Positions 1-5,992 are shown, numbered from the stretch's first letter. The stretch: 6,978 nt of DNA from Chloroflexota bacterium (GCA_021812735.1 JAKAMV010000554.1:1-6978); one strand, 5' to 3'. Numbers and translations: made by a program. The notes: generated by a model not told the origin, from the letters alone.

Positions 1-1
1 C

Positions 2-574
2 GAGGAGCGCGGTCTCGCGCTCGTGCACCCGTACGACGACCCGGAGGTCCTGCTGGGCAACGGGTCCTGCGGCCTGGAGATCCTCGAGGACCTGCCCGAC
101 GTCGACGTCGTGGTGGTGGCGGTGGGCGGCGGAGGGCTGCTCGGGGGCGTGACCGTCGCGCTTCGCGAGAGCCGGCCCCGGGTGCGCGTGTACGGCGTCG
201 AGCCGGAGGGCTCGGATGCGCTGCGCCGGGCGCTGGCCGCGGGCGCCCCGGTGCCGCTCACGCCCAGGAGCGTCGCCGACGGGCTCAATGCGCCGTCCGC
301 CGGGCACCTCGCCACCGCGATCGCGAAGAAGTACCTCGAGGACGTCGTGGTCCTGCCCGACGACGCCATCCTGGCCGGCCTGCGGTTCTCGGTGGATCGG
401 CTCAAGCAGGTCCTCGAGCCGGCGGGGGCGGCGGCGCTCGCGGCCGTGCTCACCGGCGCGGTGCCGCTTCGCGAGGGCGACCGCGTCTGCGTGATCCTGT
501 CCGGCGGCAACGTGGCCGTGGAGCGCCTGGGCGAGCTGCTGGCCGGCGCCGCCCACCTGGGGTCGGCCGGGTGA
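2..574 (+). CDS. Threonine/serine dehydratase (PLP fold-type II), C-terminal part, 5' end outside window
   Basis: The frame is open from the left edge to TGA at 572-574, giving about 190 residues. It encodes the C-terminal half of a fold-type II PLP enzyme of the threonine ammonia-lyase/serine racemase family. The known reaction is dehydration and deamination of L-threonine (or L-serine) to a 2-oxoacid and ammonia in the cytoplasm. Visible hallmarks are HPYDDPEVLLGNGSCGLEIL near the fragment start, the phosphate-binding loop AVGGGGLLGGV, a GVEPEGSDAL strand, LEPAGAAALAA, and the terminal CVILSGGNV, whose Ser normally contacts the PLP ring nitrogen. The N-terminal Schiff-base lysine lies outside the window. 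The protein ends right after the catalytic domain with no ACT domain, so it resembles the unregulated catabolic or racemase-like type rather than the biosynthetic IlvA type. Its stop overlaps the start of the next gene, suggesting coupled translation. The family call is firm; substrate preference is not determined. Confidence 0.92.
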   Translation, partial: EERGLALVHPYDDPEVLLGNGSCGLEILEDLPDVDVVVVAVGGGGLLGGVTVALRESRPRVRVYGVEPEGSDALRRALAAGAPVPLTPRSVADGLNAPSAGHLATAIAKKYLEDVVVLPDDAILAGLRFSVDRLKQVLEPAGAAALAAVLTGAVPLREGDRVCVILSGGNVAVERLGELLAGAAHLGSAG

Positions 575-1788
575 TGGACGCGGGGGGGCCGCTCGGTCCG
601 GCGACGCCGGCGGGCGCGCAGGCGGCGTCGCCGGGTCCGGCATCATCCACGCCGGCCCCAGCTCCGCCTCGGCTCGAGCCCCCGCCGCCGCCCGCCTTCG
701 GCCCGCCGCCTCCGCCGGTCTTCGCGCGGCTCGGCACACCGGGCCAGTCGTCCATGGCGGCCCCCGTCCTGCCGCCGCCCACCGCCGAGACGCTCGCGAT
801 CCCGCTCGGCCCCCGCAGGCTGGTGGGCGTGGCGCTCGACCTCCTGACCCGCCCCGACTCCGGCCTCCGCAGCGCCTCGTTCTACATCGGGCTGATGCTG
901 CTGGTGACCGTGGCGCCCGCGACCGCGCTGCTCGGCGTTGCGGTGGCGTCCGGCAACGCCGACGCCTTCGGCGCCTTCCGCGAGGGGCCGGCACCGCTCT
1001 GGATGGTGTGGCTGCTCCTGTCGCTCGTCCCGGCGTTCCTCGGCTTCCTCGCGGCGGGCGTTGAGGCACGAGCGCTGGCCACAGCCGTCATCGGCGGGCG
1101 CGCGGAGGGTCGGCCCCTCCGGCTCCGGGAGTCGATCGCGGTCAGCCGAGCCCGGTTCTGGTCGGTGTTCGCTGCCGAGATCCTGGTGGGCATCCTGTCG
1201 CTGACCGTCGTGTTCATGCTCAACGCCTTCTTCAGCGCGGTCATCGGAGGCGCCGACGCCATCGGCTACGGGGTCTCGGTGGTCGTGGGCGTCGTGGTGG
1301 GGATGCCGTTCATCTACGCGACCGCGGGCATCGTGCTGGGCGAGGCGAGCGCCCTCGAGGCGCTGCGCCGGTCCGTCCGCCTCGCGCGGGCACGCAAGCG
1401 GCTCGCATTCGTGGTCACGCTGTTCTCGGTGCTGGCCGGGCTCGTGGTGCAGTTCGGGCTGGGCGTCGCCGCCGACACCGTGTCCCGCGTCGTCTCGGGG
1501 GCGGGCCTCGCGGACCACTTCCCGCCGGCCCTGGTCGTCCCGCTGGCCAGTGCCCTCGTGTTCGCCTACGGCACGCTGATCCTCCTCACCGAGGCGATCG
1601 CCGCCGCGCCGGCCGTCCATGCGTTCGTCGCGCTCACGCACTACACGGGCGGGCTGGAGCAGGGGCGACGCCAGCCGCTGCGCGGGCTGCGGCCCTGGGA
1701 CCCCTGGTTCACTCCGGGCCTGGCGGCCGCCGGCGCCGCCGCCCTCGCGTGCCTGGTCCTCGGCGTGCTGGCGATGCCCTTTGGGTAG
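571..1788 (+). CDS. Seven-helix integral membrane protein with proline-rich N-terminus
   Basis: This 405-residue protein is not recognised as a named family. Residues 1-75 are rich in Pro, Ala and Gly, with runs such as EPPPPPAFGPPPPPVF, and look like a disordered cytoplasmic tail. About seven hydrophobic segments follow, at roughly 103-126, 141-166, 196-223, 230-257, 277-302, 317-346 and 382-403. Between them lie basic loops, for example ALEALRRSVRLARARKR near 261-277. The 'EALRRSxRLxRxRK' loop between helices recalls bacterial membrane proteins annotated as DUF975-like or glycerophosphodiester-phosphodiesterase membrane domain, but the resemblance is weak. The start is either GTG 571, with a 4-base GTGA overlap and a GGGG eight bases upstream, or ATG 574 in a TGATG junction. 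Either way it is translationally coupled to the dehydratase. It ends nine bases before the convergent metallopeptidase gene, leaving no room for a separate terminator. No catalytic motif is visible. Confidence 0.75.
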   Translation: MMDAGGPLGPATPAGAQAASPGPASSTPAPAPPRLEPPPPPAFGPPPPPVFARLGTPGQSSMAAPVLPPPTAETLAIPLGPRRLVGVALDLLTRPDSGLRSASFYIGLMLLVTVAPATALLGVAVASGNADAFGAFREGPAPLWMVWLLLSLVPAFLGFLAAGVEARALATAVIGGRAEGRPLRLRESIAVSRARFWSVFAAEILVGILSLTVVFMLNAFFSAVIGGADAIGYGVSVVVGVVVGMPFIYATAGIVLGEASALEALRRSVRLARARKRLAFVVTLFSVLAGLVVQFGLGVAADTVSRVVSGAGLADHFPPALVVPLASALVFAYGTLILLTEAIAAAPAVHAFVALTHYTGGLEQGRRQPLRGLRPWDPWFTPGLAAAGAAALACLVLGVLAMPFG

Positions 1789-1797
1789 GCGGCGGCC

Positions 1798-2220
1798 CTA
1801 GTCGATCCCGAGCTCCCGGAGGCGCTCCTCGTCCTCGATGCCCAGGTGGTGCGCCAGCTCGTGGAGGAGCGTGATCCGGACTTCGTCGGCCAGGTCGTCG
1901 GGGTGGGGGAAGTCCTCCTCGAGGGGCAGGCGGAACAGCACGATCCGCGTCGGGACCGGGACCCAGTCGCCGCCCCACTCGCCGAGGGGCACCCCCTCGT
2001 ACAGTCCGTACAGGGTCTCGTCGGGCGCCAGGCCGTTCTCGCGGAGCTGCTCGCGCGTCGGCTCGTCGGCGATCACGACCGCCACGCCGTCGAGGGCCCT
2101 GCGGAACTGGGCCGGGATCGAGGCGATGGCGCGGTCGACCAGCCGGTCGAAGCCGACGTGGTGCGGTGCGGGCCGCGGCCGGCGATGGGCGGTCCTGGAG
2201 CCCCGGCGTTGCTTGACCAT
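1798..2220 (-). CDS. Metallopeptidase family protein (minimal zincin, DUF1025-like)
   Basis: The 140-residue protein carries HELAHHLGIED at 120-130, matching the zincin signature HExxHxxGxxD. His120, His124 and Asp130 would be the zinc ligands and Glu121 the general base. The rest matches the small actinobacterial metallopeptidase family (Zincin_1/DUF1025): a 'FDRLVDRAIASIPAQF' helix at about 24-39, 'VAVVIADEP' at 47-54, 'LYGLYEGVPL' at 70-79, and 'PTRIVLFRLPLE' at 90-101. There is no signal peptide, and residues 1-20 are basic. Family members are typically 110-150 residues and have no well-established substrate, so the proteolytic role is inferred from the motif. The ATG at 2220 faces the divergent hydrolase gene, with only 21 bases between the two starts. 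A TAGGAT -10-like element lies nine bases upstream of the ATG, suggesting a leaderless or very short-leader transcript. Confidence 0.88.
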   Translation of the reverse strand: MVKQRRGSRTAHRRPRPAPHHVGFDRLVDRAIASIPAQFRRALDGVAVVIADEPTREQLRENGLAPDETLYGLYEGVPLGEWGGDWVPVPTRIVLFRLPLEEDFPHPDDLADEVRITLLHELAHHLGIEDEERLRELGID

Positions 2221-2228
2221 GGCGCCCG

Positions 2229-2235
2229 TATCCTA
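2229..2235. promoter_or_regulatory. Overlapping divergent -10 elements for metallopeptidase and hydrolase
   Basis: The sequence TATCCTA holds TATCCT on the plus strand (2229-2234), seven bases before the hydrolase ATG at 2242. It also holds TAGGAT on the minus strand (2235-2230), nine bases before the metallopeptidase ATG at 2220. Both fit TANNNT -10 boxes placed as in leaderless promoters, where transcription starts at or next to the start codon. No convincing -35 box or Shine-Dalgarno sequence is seen for either gene. The two polymerase sites share five bases, so they could not be occupied together. Confidence 0.5.
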
Positions 2236-2241
2236 GCCGCG

Positions 2242-3279
2242 ATGACCCTTCCCCCCGACGCGCCGGTGCGCTCCGTCGAGATCGACCTGGTGCTGGCGCC
2301 GCCGCCCGATCCGTCCCTCGAGCCCGAGGGGTTCCTCGCGGGCGCGGGTGGCGCGCGGGTCCACTTCCTCGACTGGGGCGGGCCGGACGACGGCCCGGGC
2401 GTGCTGCTGGTGCCGGGGCTGCTCTCGCCGGCCTGGTCGTGGGCGCCAGTGGCGCGGCGGCTGGCACGGGCGCGGCGCACGTGCGTCATGGACCTGCGCG
2501 GGCACGGCCTGTCGGATGCGCCGCCCGACGGCTACGACCTGGCCACGCTGGCCGAGGACGCGGCGCTGGTCGCCGAGGCGTCGGGGGTGGCCGGCGCCAG
2601 CGGACGGGTGGTGTTGGCCGGGCACGGATTCGGGGCATGCGTGGCGGCTGCGGCTGCCGCAGCCATGGGCGAGCGGTGCGCGGGCCTCGTGCTCGTGGAC
2701 GGCGGCATCGAGCGGCTGGCCGAGACGGCCGACCTCGACGCGGACGAGCTGCTTCGCTCGCTCGACGAGCCGCCGGCGGTCCTGCGCTCGATGGACGCCT
2801 GGCTCGCCGACCGTCGAGGGTTCGACGAGGCGAGCTGGGACGCCGACCAGGAGCGCGCGGCTCGAGACGCCGTGGTGGCAACCGCCGCCGGGCACCTCGT
2901 GCGCGCGGTCCGGCCGTTCGCGGTAGCGGCGCTCGCCTCCACCGTGCTCGCGTACGACCCGGCGGACGTGCTCTCCCGCGTGTCGGCGCCGGTGGTCGCG
3001 CTCGTCGCCATGGCGGCGGGAGATCCCGCTCCGCGCCTGGCTGAGCTCCGGCGGGCGGGCGCCGCGCGCGTGGCGGCAGGCCTGGAGCCCATCGGTGTCA
3101 TCGGTCTGCCCTACGCGGCGCACAACCTGCCCCGATACCGTCCGGCCGAGGTGACGGCGGCGATCCTGGGCGCCGCCGGACTGTTCCGCGCCGCTACGAA
3201 CTCGACGCGGCGCACGGATCCGGGCGTCGCGTGCCGGTCGGGGTCGCCGCCGGAACGCCATGAACCGTCGCGGCCGTAG
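2242..3279 (+). CDS. Alpha/beta-hydrolase-fold protein lacking the nucleophile serine
   Basis: This 345-residue protein has the layout of an alpha/beta hydrolase: 'VHFLDWGGPDDGPGVLLVPG' (40-59), 'VMDLRGHGLSDAP' (82-94), the nucleophile elbow (124-133), 'GLVLVDGG' (148-155), a helical cap region, 'PVVALVAMAAGD' (250-261) and 'YAAHNLP' (291-297). The elbow reads AGHGFGA instead of GHSxGG, so residue 129, normally the catalytic Ser, is Gly (codon GGA at 2626). His294 and an acidic residue, probably Asp261, remain at the expected places. The usual oxyanion 'HG' is 'PG' (58-59). A normal hydrolytic mechanism is therefore unlikely; a binding or lyase-like role, or decay, is possible. Residues from about 314 (LFRAATNSTRR onward) fall in the inverted repeat at 3177-3206 and the sequence beyond it, and look like an acquired tail. 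The start is ATG 2242, seven bases after TATCCT. The frame is also open upstream, but that stretch is antisense to the metallopeptidase gene. Confidence 0.82.
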   Translation: MTLPPDAPVRSVEIDLVLAPPPDPSLEPEGFLAGAGGARVHFLDWGGPDDGPGVLLVPGLLSPAWSWAPVARRLARARRTCVMDLRGHGLSDAPPDGYDLATLAEDAALVAEASGVAGASGRVVLAGHGFGACVAAAAAAAMGERCAGLVLVDGGIERLAETADLDADELLRSLDEPPAVLRSMDAWLADRRGFDEASWDADQERAARDAVVATAAGHLVRAVRPFAVAALASTVLAYDPADVLSRVSAPVVALVAMAAGDPAPRLAELRRAGAARVAAGLEPIGVIGLPYAAHNLPRYRPAEVTAAILGAAGLFRAATNSTRRTDPGVACRSGSPPERHEPSRP

Positions 3280-3400
3280 CCCACGAGAACAAGATCGGCA
3301 CGGATGGGCGCGCGACCGGCCCGCAGCGATCTCCGCGAGAGCAGGTCGATGCCGCAGTCGGCGTCATCCTGTCGAGTTCGTAGCCCAGCAGAACAGTCCG
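3177..3400. repeat. Imperfect 30-bp inverted repeat pair enclosing 164 bp (MITE-like)
   Basis: The left arm at 3177-3206 and the reverse complement of the right arm at 3371-3400 match at 26 of 30 positions. They share CGGACTGTTC at the outer end and GCTACGAACTCGAC at the inner end, with a divergent six-base middle. The left arm lies in the 3' end of the hydrolase gene and the right arm between the two convergent genes. The 164-bp interior holds no supported gene. No clear target-site duplication is visible at the outer ends. It could be a small non-autonomous transposable element, or two copies of an interspersed palindromic repeat. Confidence 0.6.
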
Positions 3401-3482
3401 CCACCTGCCGAGCTGCGCGAAGCTGCGAGCAGCACCGTCGCGCACCGCGGCACCGTGCCTGCCTGTCGTTGATGCACCGTGT
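3280..3482. other. Degenerate spacer between convergent hydrolase and methyltransferase
   Basis: No independent gene is supported here. The minus strand stays open as a non-homologous extension of the broken methyltransferase frame, and the plus strand has only short frames without recognisable domains. The stretch holds the inner part and right arm of the inverted repeat, one copy of the 24-bp tandem duplication, and repeated CACCG motifs near 3433, 3443 and 3451. It appears somewhat less GC-rich than the flanking genes, which fits rearranged or acquired DNA. Confidence 0.5.
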
Positions 3483-3498
3483 CTGCCTGTCGGCGATG
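3451..3498. repeat. 24-bp tandem duplication at methyltransferase C-terminus
   Basis: Two adjacent 24-bp units, 3451-3474 and 3475-3498, match at 21 of 24 positions. Both begin CACCGTG, carry CTGCCTGTCG in the middle and end in GATG. A partial third start, CACCGTCGG, follows at 3501. On the minus strand the duplication encodes the repeated peptides DRQTRCIN and DRQARCRG, exactly where the methyltransferase domain should end. The repeat therefore probably arose at the gene's 3' end and may have removed the native stop codon. Confidence 0.7.
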
Positions 3499-4204
3499 AA
3501 CACCGTCGGCGTTCCTCGGGCCGTGAACGGTTCCGGCAGGCTCGCCAAGAGCCCCGGTTCAACGGCTTGGCCGACGCTGCCCAGGTAGGCCGCCACCGAC
3601 GCGCGGTCCGGGAACACCGCAGTAGACCGCAGGTCCCGGCGCGCGACGGTCGTGAACCACGGCCCCAGCCGCGCCTCGCCATTCTCCCGGCTGAATGACG
3701 GGCGGGGAGCTGGCGCTCCGATCGCGGACCAGAGCTCGCTCAGCTGCTCATCGCCGTTGGTGATCGCCACCAGCCGTCCGCCGGGCCGGAGGACGCGGGA
3801 GATCTCCGCCAGGCCGCGCTCGAGGTCGGGCACGTGGTAGAGCATCCAGGCCGCCAGCACCGCGTCGAACGAACCGTCCGCGAACGGCAGCTCCTCGACG
3901 GTTCCGGCGACGGTCGGCACCCCGCGGGCGCGGGCGGCCTCACCATGGCCGAAGAGAGGTCGAGCGCCTTGACGTCGCACCCGAGTTCCGCGAGGCAGCG
4001 GGCCGCGAACGCACCCGTCCCGCAGCCCACCTCGAGCAGCCGCGTTGTCGGCAGCGCGGCCAGCGCCGCGATCGCCACGTCGTGCGGCGACGGAGATGTC
4101 GGCTCGTCTCGCCAGACCGAGATCCGTGTCAGGAGGCGGTCGGCGGAGGCGTACTGGTGGCGAACGAAGCCGGGGTCGTCGAGGGTCATGGGACGATCTT
4201 GCGG

Positions 4205-4258
4205 CCCCGGCCGCGACGCCAACCCCGGCCGCGACGCCAGCCCCGGCCGCGAAGACGC
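4205..4258. repeat. 18-bp tandem repeat array in divergent intergenic region
   Basis: Two nearly identical 18-bp units (4205-4222 and 4223-4240; one difference, at the last base) begin CCCCGGCCGCGACGCC. A third, partial unit at 4241-4258 diverges after CCCCGGCCGCGA. The core GCCGCGACGCC recurs at 4210, 4228 and 4265, and inverted at 4282-4291. The array lies between the divergent methyltransferase and deacetylase starts, where operator sites would be expected. No regulator gene is present in the window. Confidence 0.7.
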
Positions 4259-4264
4259 GCCCGC

Positions 4265-4291
4265 GCCGCGACGCCGCGCCCGCGTCGCGGC
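4265..4291. promoter_or_regulatory. 10-bp perfect palindrome (7-bp spacer) upstream of deacetylase gene
   Basis: GCCGCGACGC at 4265-4274 is followed by its exact reverse complement at 4282-4291, separated by seven bases. The right arm ends seven bases before the TACGAT -10-like box, so the palindrome covers the position where a -35 element would lie. It can be read as an operator dyad or a strong DNA/RNA hairpin. Its left arm repeats the core of the 18-bp tandem array just upstream. Confidence 0.5.
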
Positions 4292-4298
4292 ACACCGC

Positions 4299-4304
4299 TA
4301 CGAT
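4299..4304 (+). promoter_or_regulatory. -10-like element and Shine-Dalgarno for deacetylase gene
   Basis: TACGAT at 4299-4304 fits the TANNNT -10 pattern and lies 37 bases before the ATG at 4342. GGAG at 4331-4334 is seven bases upstream of that ATG, a normal ribosome-binding distance. This gene therefore seems to have a conventional leader, unlike the hydrolase and folE starts. No clear -35 box is seen; the palindrome occupies that position. Confidence 0.45.
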
Positions 4305-4341
4305 CCGCTGGCCGGCCCAGCCCACCTCTCGGAGACCACCG

Positions 4342-5448
4342 ATGCGCGTCGTCTACTCACCGCTCCACCTCGGCCACGACATCACGACGCAGACCGTGCT
4401 CGGCGTCCAGGTCCCCGCCAACGAGGTGGCCGCTCGCGCGGAGCGCATCCGCTCGACGCTCCTCGCCGACGGCGGCTTCGAGTTCGGGGAGCCCACCGAG
4501 CACGGTACGGCGCCGATCACCGCCGTCCACGACCCGGGCCTGCTCAGGTTCCTCGAGGAGGCGTGGGCGGGCGCGCGCGCGATCCGCCACCCCTACGGCC
4601 ACCTGACGCCCGAGACGATCATGGCCGTCGGCCTCGCCGAGGGCATGTCGGACCGCTTCCGCCACGAGACGCCGCGCGCCGACGGCCGGCCGGGCTTCTG
4701 GGCGCTGGACACCTCCACGCCCATCGTCGCCGGGACCTATGTCGCGGCGCGGGCCGCGGTGGACACCGCACTCACGACGGTCGACCTCGTGCTCGACGGC
4801 GGCGAGGGTGCGGCGTACGGCATCTGCCGGCCCCCCGGGCACCACGCCGCCCGCTCGATGTACGGCGGGTTCTGCTACTTCAACAACGCAGCGGTCGCCG
4901 CGCAGGAGATCGCCCGCCGCACCGGCGAGCACGTCTCGATCCTGGACGTGGACTACCACCACGGCAACGGCACCGAGCAGATCTTCTGGCGCCGCGGCGA
5001 CGTGCTGTACGCGTCGATCCACGCGCACCCCGACCGCCAGTACCCGTACGTGCTCGGCTGGGAGGACGAGACCGGCGAGGACGACGGCGCGGGCGCCAAC
5101 CTCAACCTGCCGCAGCCGCCAGGCTGCACCAACGAGCAGTACCTCGAGGCGCTCGACCGCGCCCTCGACCGCATCGCGTCGGAGCCCGGCTCGGTGATGG
5201 TCGTCTCGCTCGGTTTCGACACGTACGGGCAGGACCCGATCGGCGACTTCGCCCTCACCACGGACGTCTACCACGAAGTCGGGCGGCGGACGGCTTCGGT
5301 CGGCAAGCGGCTGGTGATCTTGGCCGAGGGCGGCTACTACCTGCCGGCCCTGGGCGAGAACGCGCGCGCATGGCTGCGCGGGGCCGAGGGCCGGAGCTAC
5401 GACCCTCGGCCGGTGCTGGGCTTCACCGCCGCCGGAGTTGAGGCCTGA
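4342..5448 (+). CDS. Histone deacetylase superfamily amidohydrolase, acetylpolyamine amidohydrolase-like
   Basis: This 368-residue, full-length cytoplasmic enzyme belongs to the zinc-dependent HDAC/AcuC/APAH superfamily, which removes acetyl groups from acyl-lysines or acetylated polyamines. Motifs in order are [25 protein letters not shown] (160-184), with catalytic His167-His168; [12 protein letters not shown] (200-211), with zinc ligands Asp204 and His206; [11 protein letters not shown] (289-299), with zinc ligand Asp293; and EGGYY (329-333), with transition-state Tyr332. All catalytic residues are present. The opening [17 protein letters not shown] and the loop before PVAL-type text resemble acetylpolyamine amidohydrolases more than AcuC, but the acidic residue that I recall at about position 17 in those enzymes is Gln here. 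Substrate is therefore uncertain. Start ATG 4342 has GGAG seven bases upstream. Its TGA overlaps the next gene by four bases (CTGA), so the two are probably co-translated. Confidence 0.93.
   Translation: MRVVYSPLHLGHDITTQTVLGVQVPANEVAARAERIRSTLLADGGFEFGEPTEHGTAPITAVHDPGLLRFLEEAWAGARAIRHPYGHLTPETIMAVGLAEGMSDRFRHETPRADGRPGFWALDTSTPIVAGTYVAARAAVDTALTTVDLVLDGGEGAAYGICRPPGHHAARSMYGGFCYFNNAAVAAQEIARRTGEHVSILDVDYHHGNGTEQIFWRRGDVLYASIHAHPDRQYPYVLGWEDETGEDDGAGANLNLPQPPGCTNEQYLEALDRALDRIASEPGSVMVVSLGFDTYGQDPIGDFALTTDVYHEVGRRTASVGKRLVILAEGGYYLPALGENARAWLRGAEGRSYDPRPVLGFTAAGVEA
5434..5447 (+). promoter_or_regulatory. Shine-Dalgarno and CTG start for DUF5946-like gene
   Basis: GGAG at 5434-5437 precedes CTG at 5445-5447 by seven bases. 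The CTG overlaps the deacetylase stop as CTGA, the same geometry as common ATGA/GTGA coupled junctions. No ATG, GTG or TTG occurs in this frame between the in-frame stop at 5439-5441 and GTG 5550. Confidence 0.55.
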
Positions 5449-5975
5449 GCCGGGCGGACGCGCCTGGCCGCCCCGGTCCGGGCCAGCAGACCGCCTGCCC
5501 CGGCTGCGGCGACCGGCTGCGGGAGGTCGACGGCGCGACGCACCCGTACGTGGGCGCGTCGTCGGCCTGCTGGACGCGGTTCGCCGAGCTGTCCGCCACC
5601 CTCCCGCAGCGCGGCACCCCGCTGCGACGGCTCGTCACCGACGCGTACCTGGTCCAGCACCCGGGGGTGCCCGAGCGGCGGGCAATCCAGTCGGTGGGCC
5701 TGCACCTGGTGGGCCTGTACCTCGTCCTCGAGCACGGTCTGCCGCCCGCCGAGCTCTCGAGCACGCTCCAGCGAATCCTCGCCCGCCCGCCGGCGTGGCG
5801 CTGGCTCGATCCGCCCGAGCCCAAGGGCCCGCTCACGATGGCGAGCCTCGAGGCGGCAGCGAACGAGCCCGGCACCCTGCTCGACGCCGCCATCGAGGCG
5901 TATGTCCGCGGCGTGTGGGGTGCCTGGGCGCGGCATCACGGGCAGGTTGCAGCCTGGGCCGACGAGGTCCGCTGA
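5445..5975 (+). CDS. DUF5946-like protein with N-terminal CPGCG zinc knuckle, probable CTG start
   Basis: From CTG 5445 the product is 176 residues; the first conventional start, GTG 5550, would give 141. The CTG start is preferred because residues encoded before 5550 hold the conserved opening of this family: [20 protein letters not shown], continuing into [10 protein letters not shown]. The two Cys of CPGC and the later Cys in 'SACW' resemble a zinc-binding site. Further family-like parts are [36 protein letters not shown], and [18 protein letters not shown] near the C-terminal third. The end ([20 protein letters not shown]) is a tryptophan-rich helix. No enzymatic function is known to me for DUF5946. 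The gene overlaps the deacetylase by four bases and ends 17 bases before folE, so it probably belongs to their transcript. The family assignment is from memory of its motifs. Confidence 0.75.
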   Translation: MSRADAPGRPGPGQQTACPGCGDRLREVDGATHPYVGASSACWTRFAELSATLPQRGTPLRRLVTDAYLVQHPGVPERRAIQSVGLHLVGLYLVLEHGLPPAELSSTLQRILARPPAWRWLDPPEPKGPLTMASLEAAANEPGTLLDAAIEAYVRGVWGAWARHHGQVAAWADEVR

Positions 5976-5979
5976 GGGG

Positions 5980-5985
5980 TACCAT
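5980..5985 (+). promoter_or_regulatory. -10-like element directly upstream of folE (leaderless-type)
   Basis: TACCAT at 5980-5985 is followed by seven bases and then ATG 5993, the same TANNNT-N7-ATG layout seen for the hydrolase at 2229-2242. No Shine-Dalgarno sequence at normal spacing is convincing (the GAGGGG at 5974-5979 lies 13 bases before the ATG). The layout suggests folE can be transcribed from its own leaderless promoter in addition to read-through from upstream. Confidence 0.45.
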
Positions 5986-5992
5986 CCGCCCG

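Larger units (their letters stand above)
3111..4189 (-). pseudogene. Class I SAM-dependent methyltransferase (UbiE/Methyltransf_11 type), frameshifted
   Basis: The gene starts at ATG 4189 (MTLDDPGFVRHQYASADRLL). Motif I is LLEVGCGTGAF (51-61), followed by VKALDLSSAMV (73-83), where the acidic residue normally binds the SAM ribose. The frame is lost there: the homology continues in another frame as ARARGVPTVAGTVEELPFAD, FDAVLAAWMLYHVPDLERGL and SRVLRPGGRLVAITNG, all expected for this family. Adding one base next to 3941 (GTGAG to GTGGAG on the minus strand) restores 'AMVEAARARGVP'. The repaired protein would run about 235 residues to TVFIADR near 3486, a usual family length. Past that point the downstream frame stays open to TAG at 3113-3111, through the tandem repeat and antisense to the hydrolase 3' end. 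The native substrate is unknown. This is either a true pseudogene or a one-base sequencing/assembly error. Confidence 0.85.

Noticed and set aside
2213..2218. TTGACC as a -35 box for the hydrolase promoter
   Set aside because: Only ten bases separate it from TATCCT, too short for a -35/-10 pair, and it is simply the complement of the metallopeptidase start codons.
1846..2241. Plus-strand open frame extending the hydrolase upstream
   Set aside because: It is antisense to the well-supported HExxH metallopeptidase gene. The hydrolase fold begins after ATG 2242, which has a -10-like box directly before it.
3194..3682. Minus-strand frame of 162 codons across the methyltransferase 3' part and the inverted repeat
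   Set aside because: Over the domain it is an out-of-frame shadow of the methyltransferase, and the rest has no recognisable motif.
4190..4202. CAAGAT as a leaderless -10 for the methyltransferase (six bases before ATG 4189)
   Set aside because: The first consensus base is wrong and the gene is disrupted, so the evidence is too weak to list.
4357..5274. Minus-strand frame of 305 codons opposite the deacetylase
   Set aside because: It mirrors the deacetylase codons, is rich in Val, Arg, Gly and Ala without domain motifs, and conflicts with a complete catalytic protein on the plus strand.
5438..5992. Long N-terminal extension of FolE
   Set aside because: The frame is open only because of GC bias. 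It is a shadow of the DUF5946-like gene, and FolE homology starts after ATG 5993.
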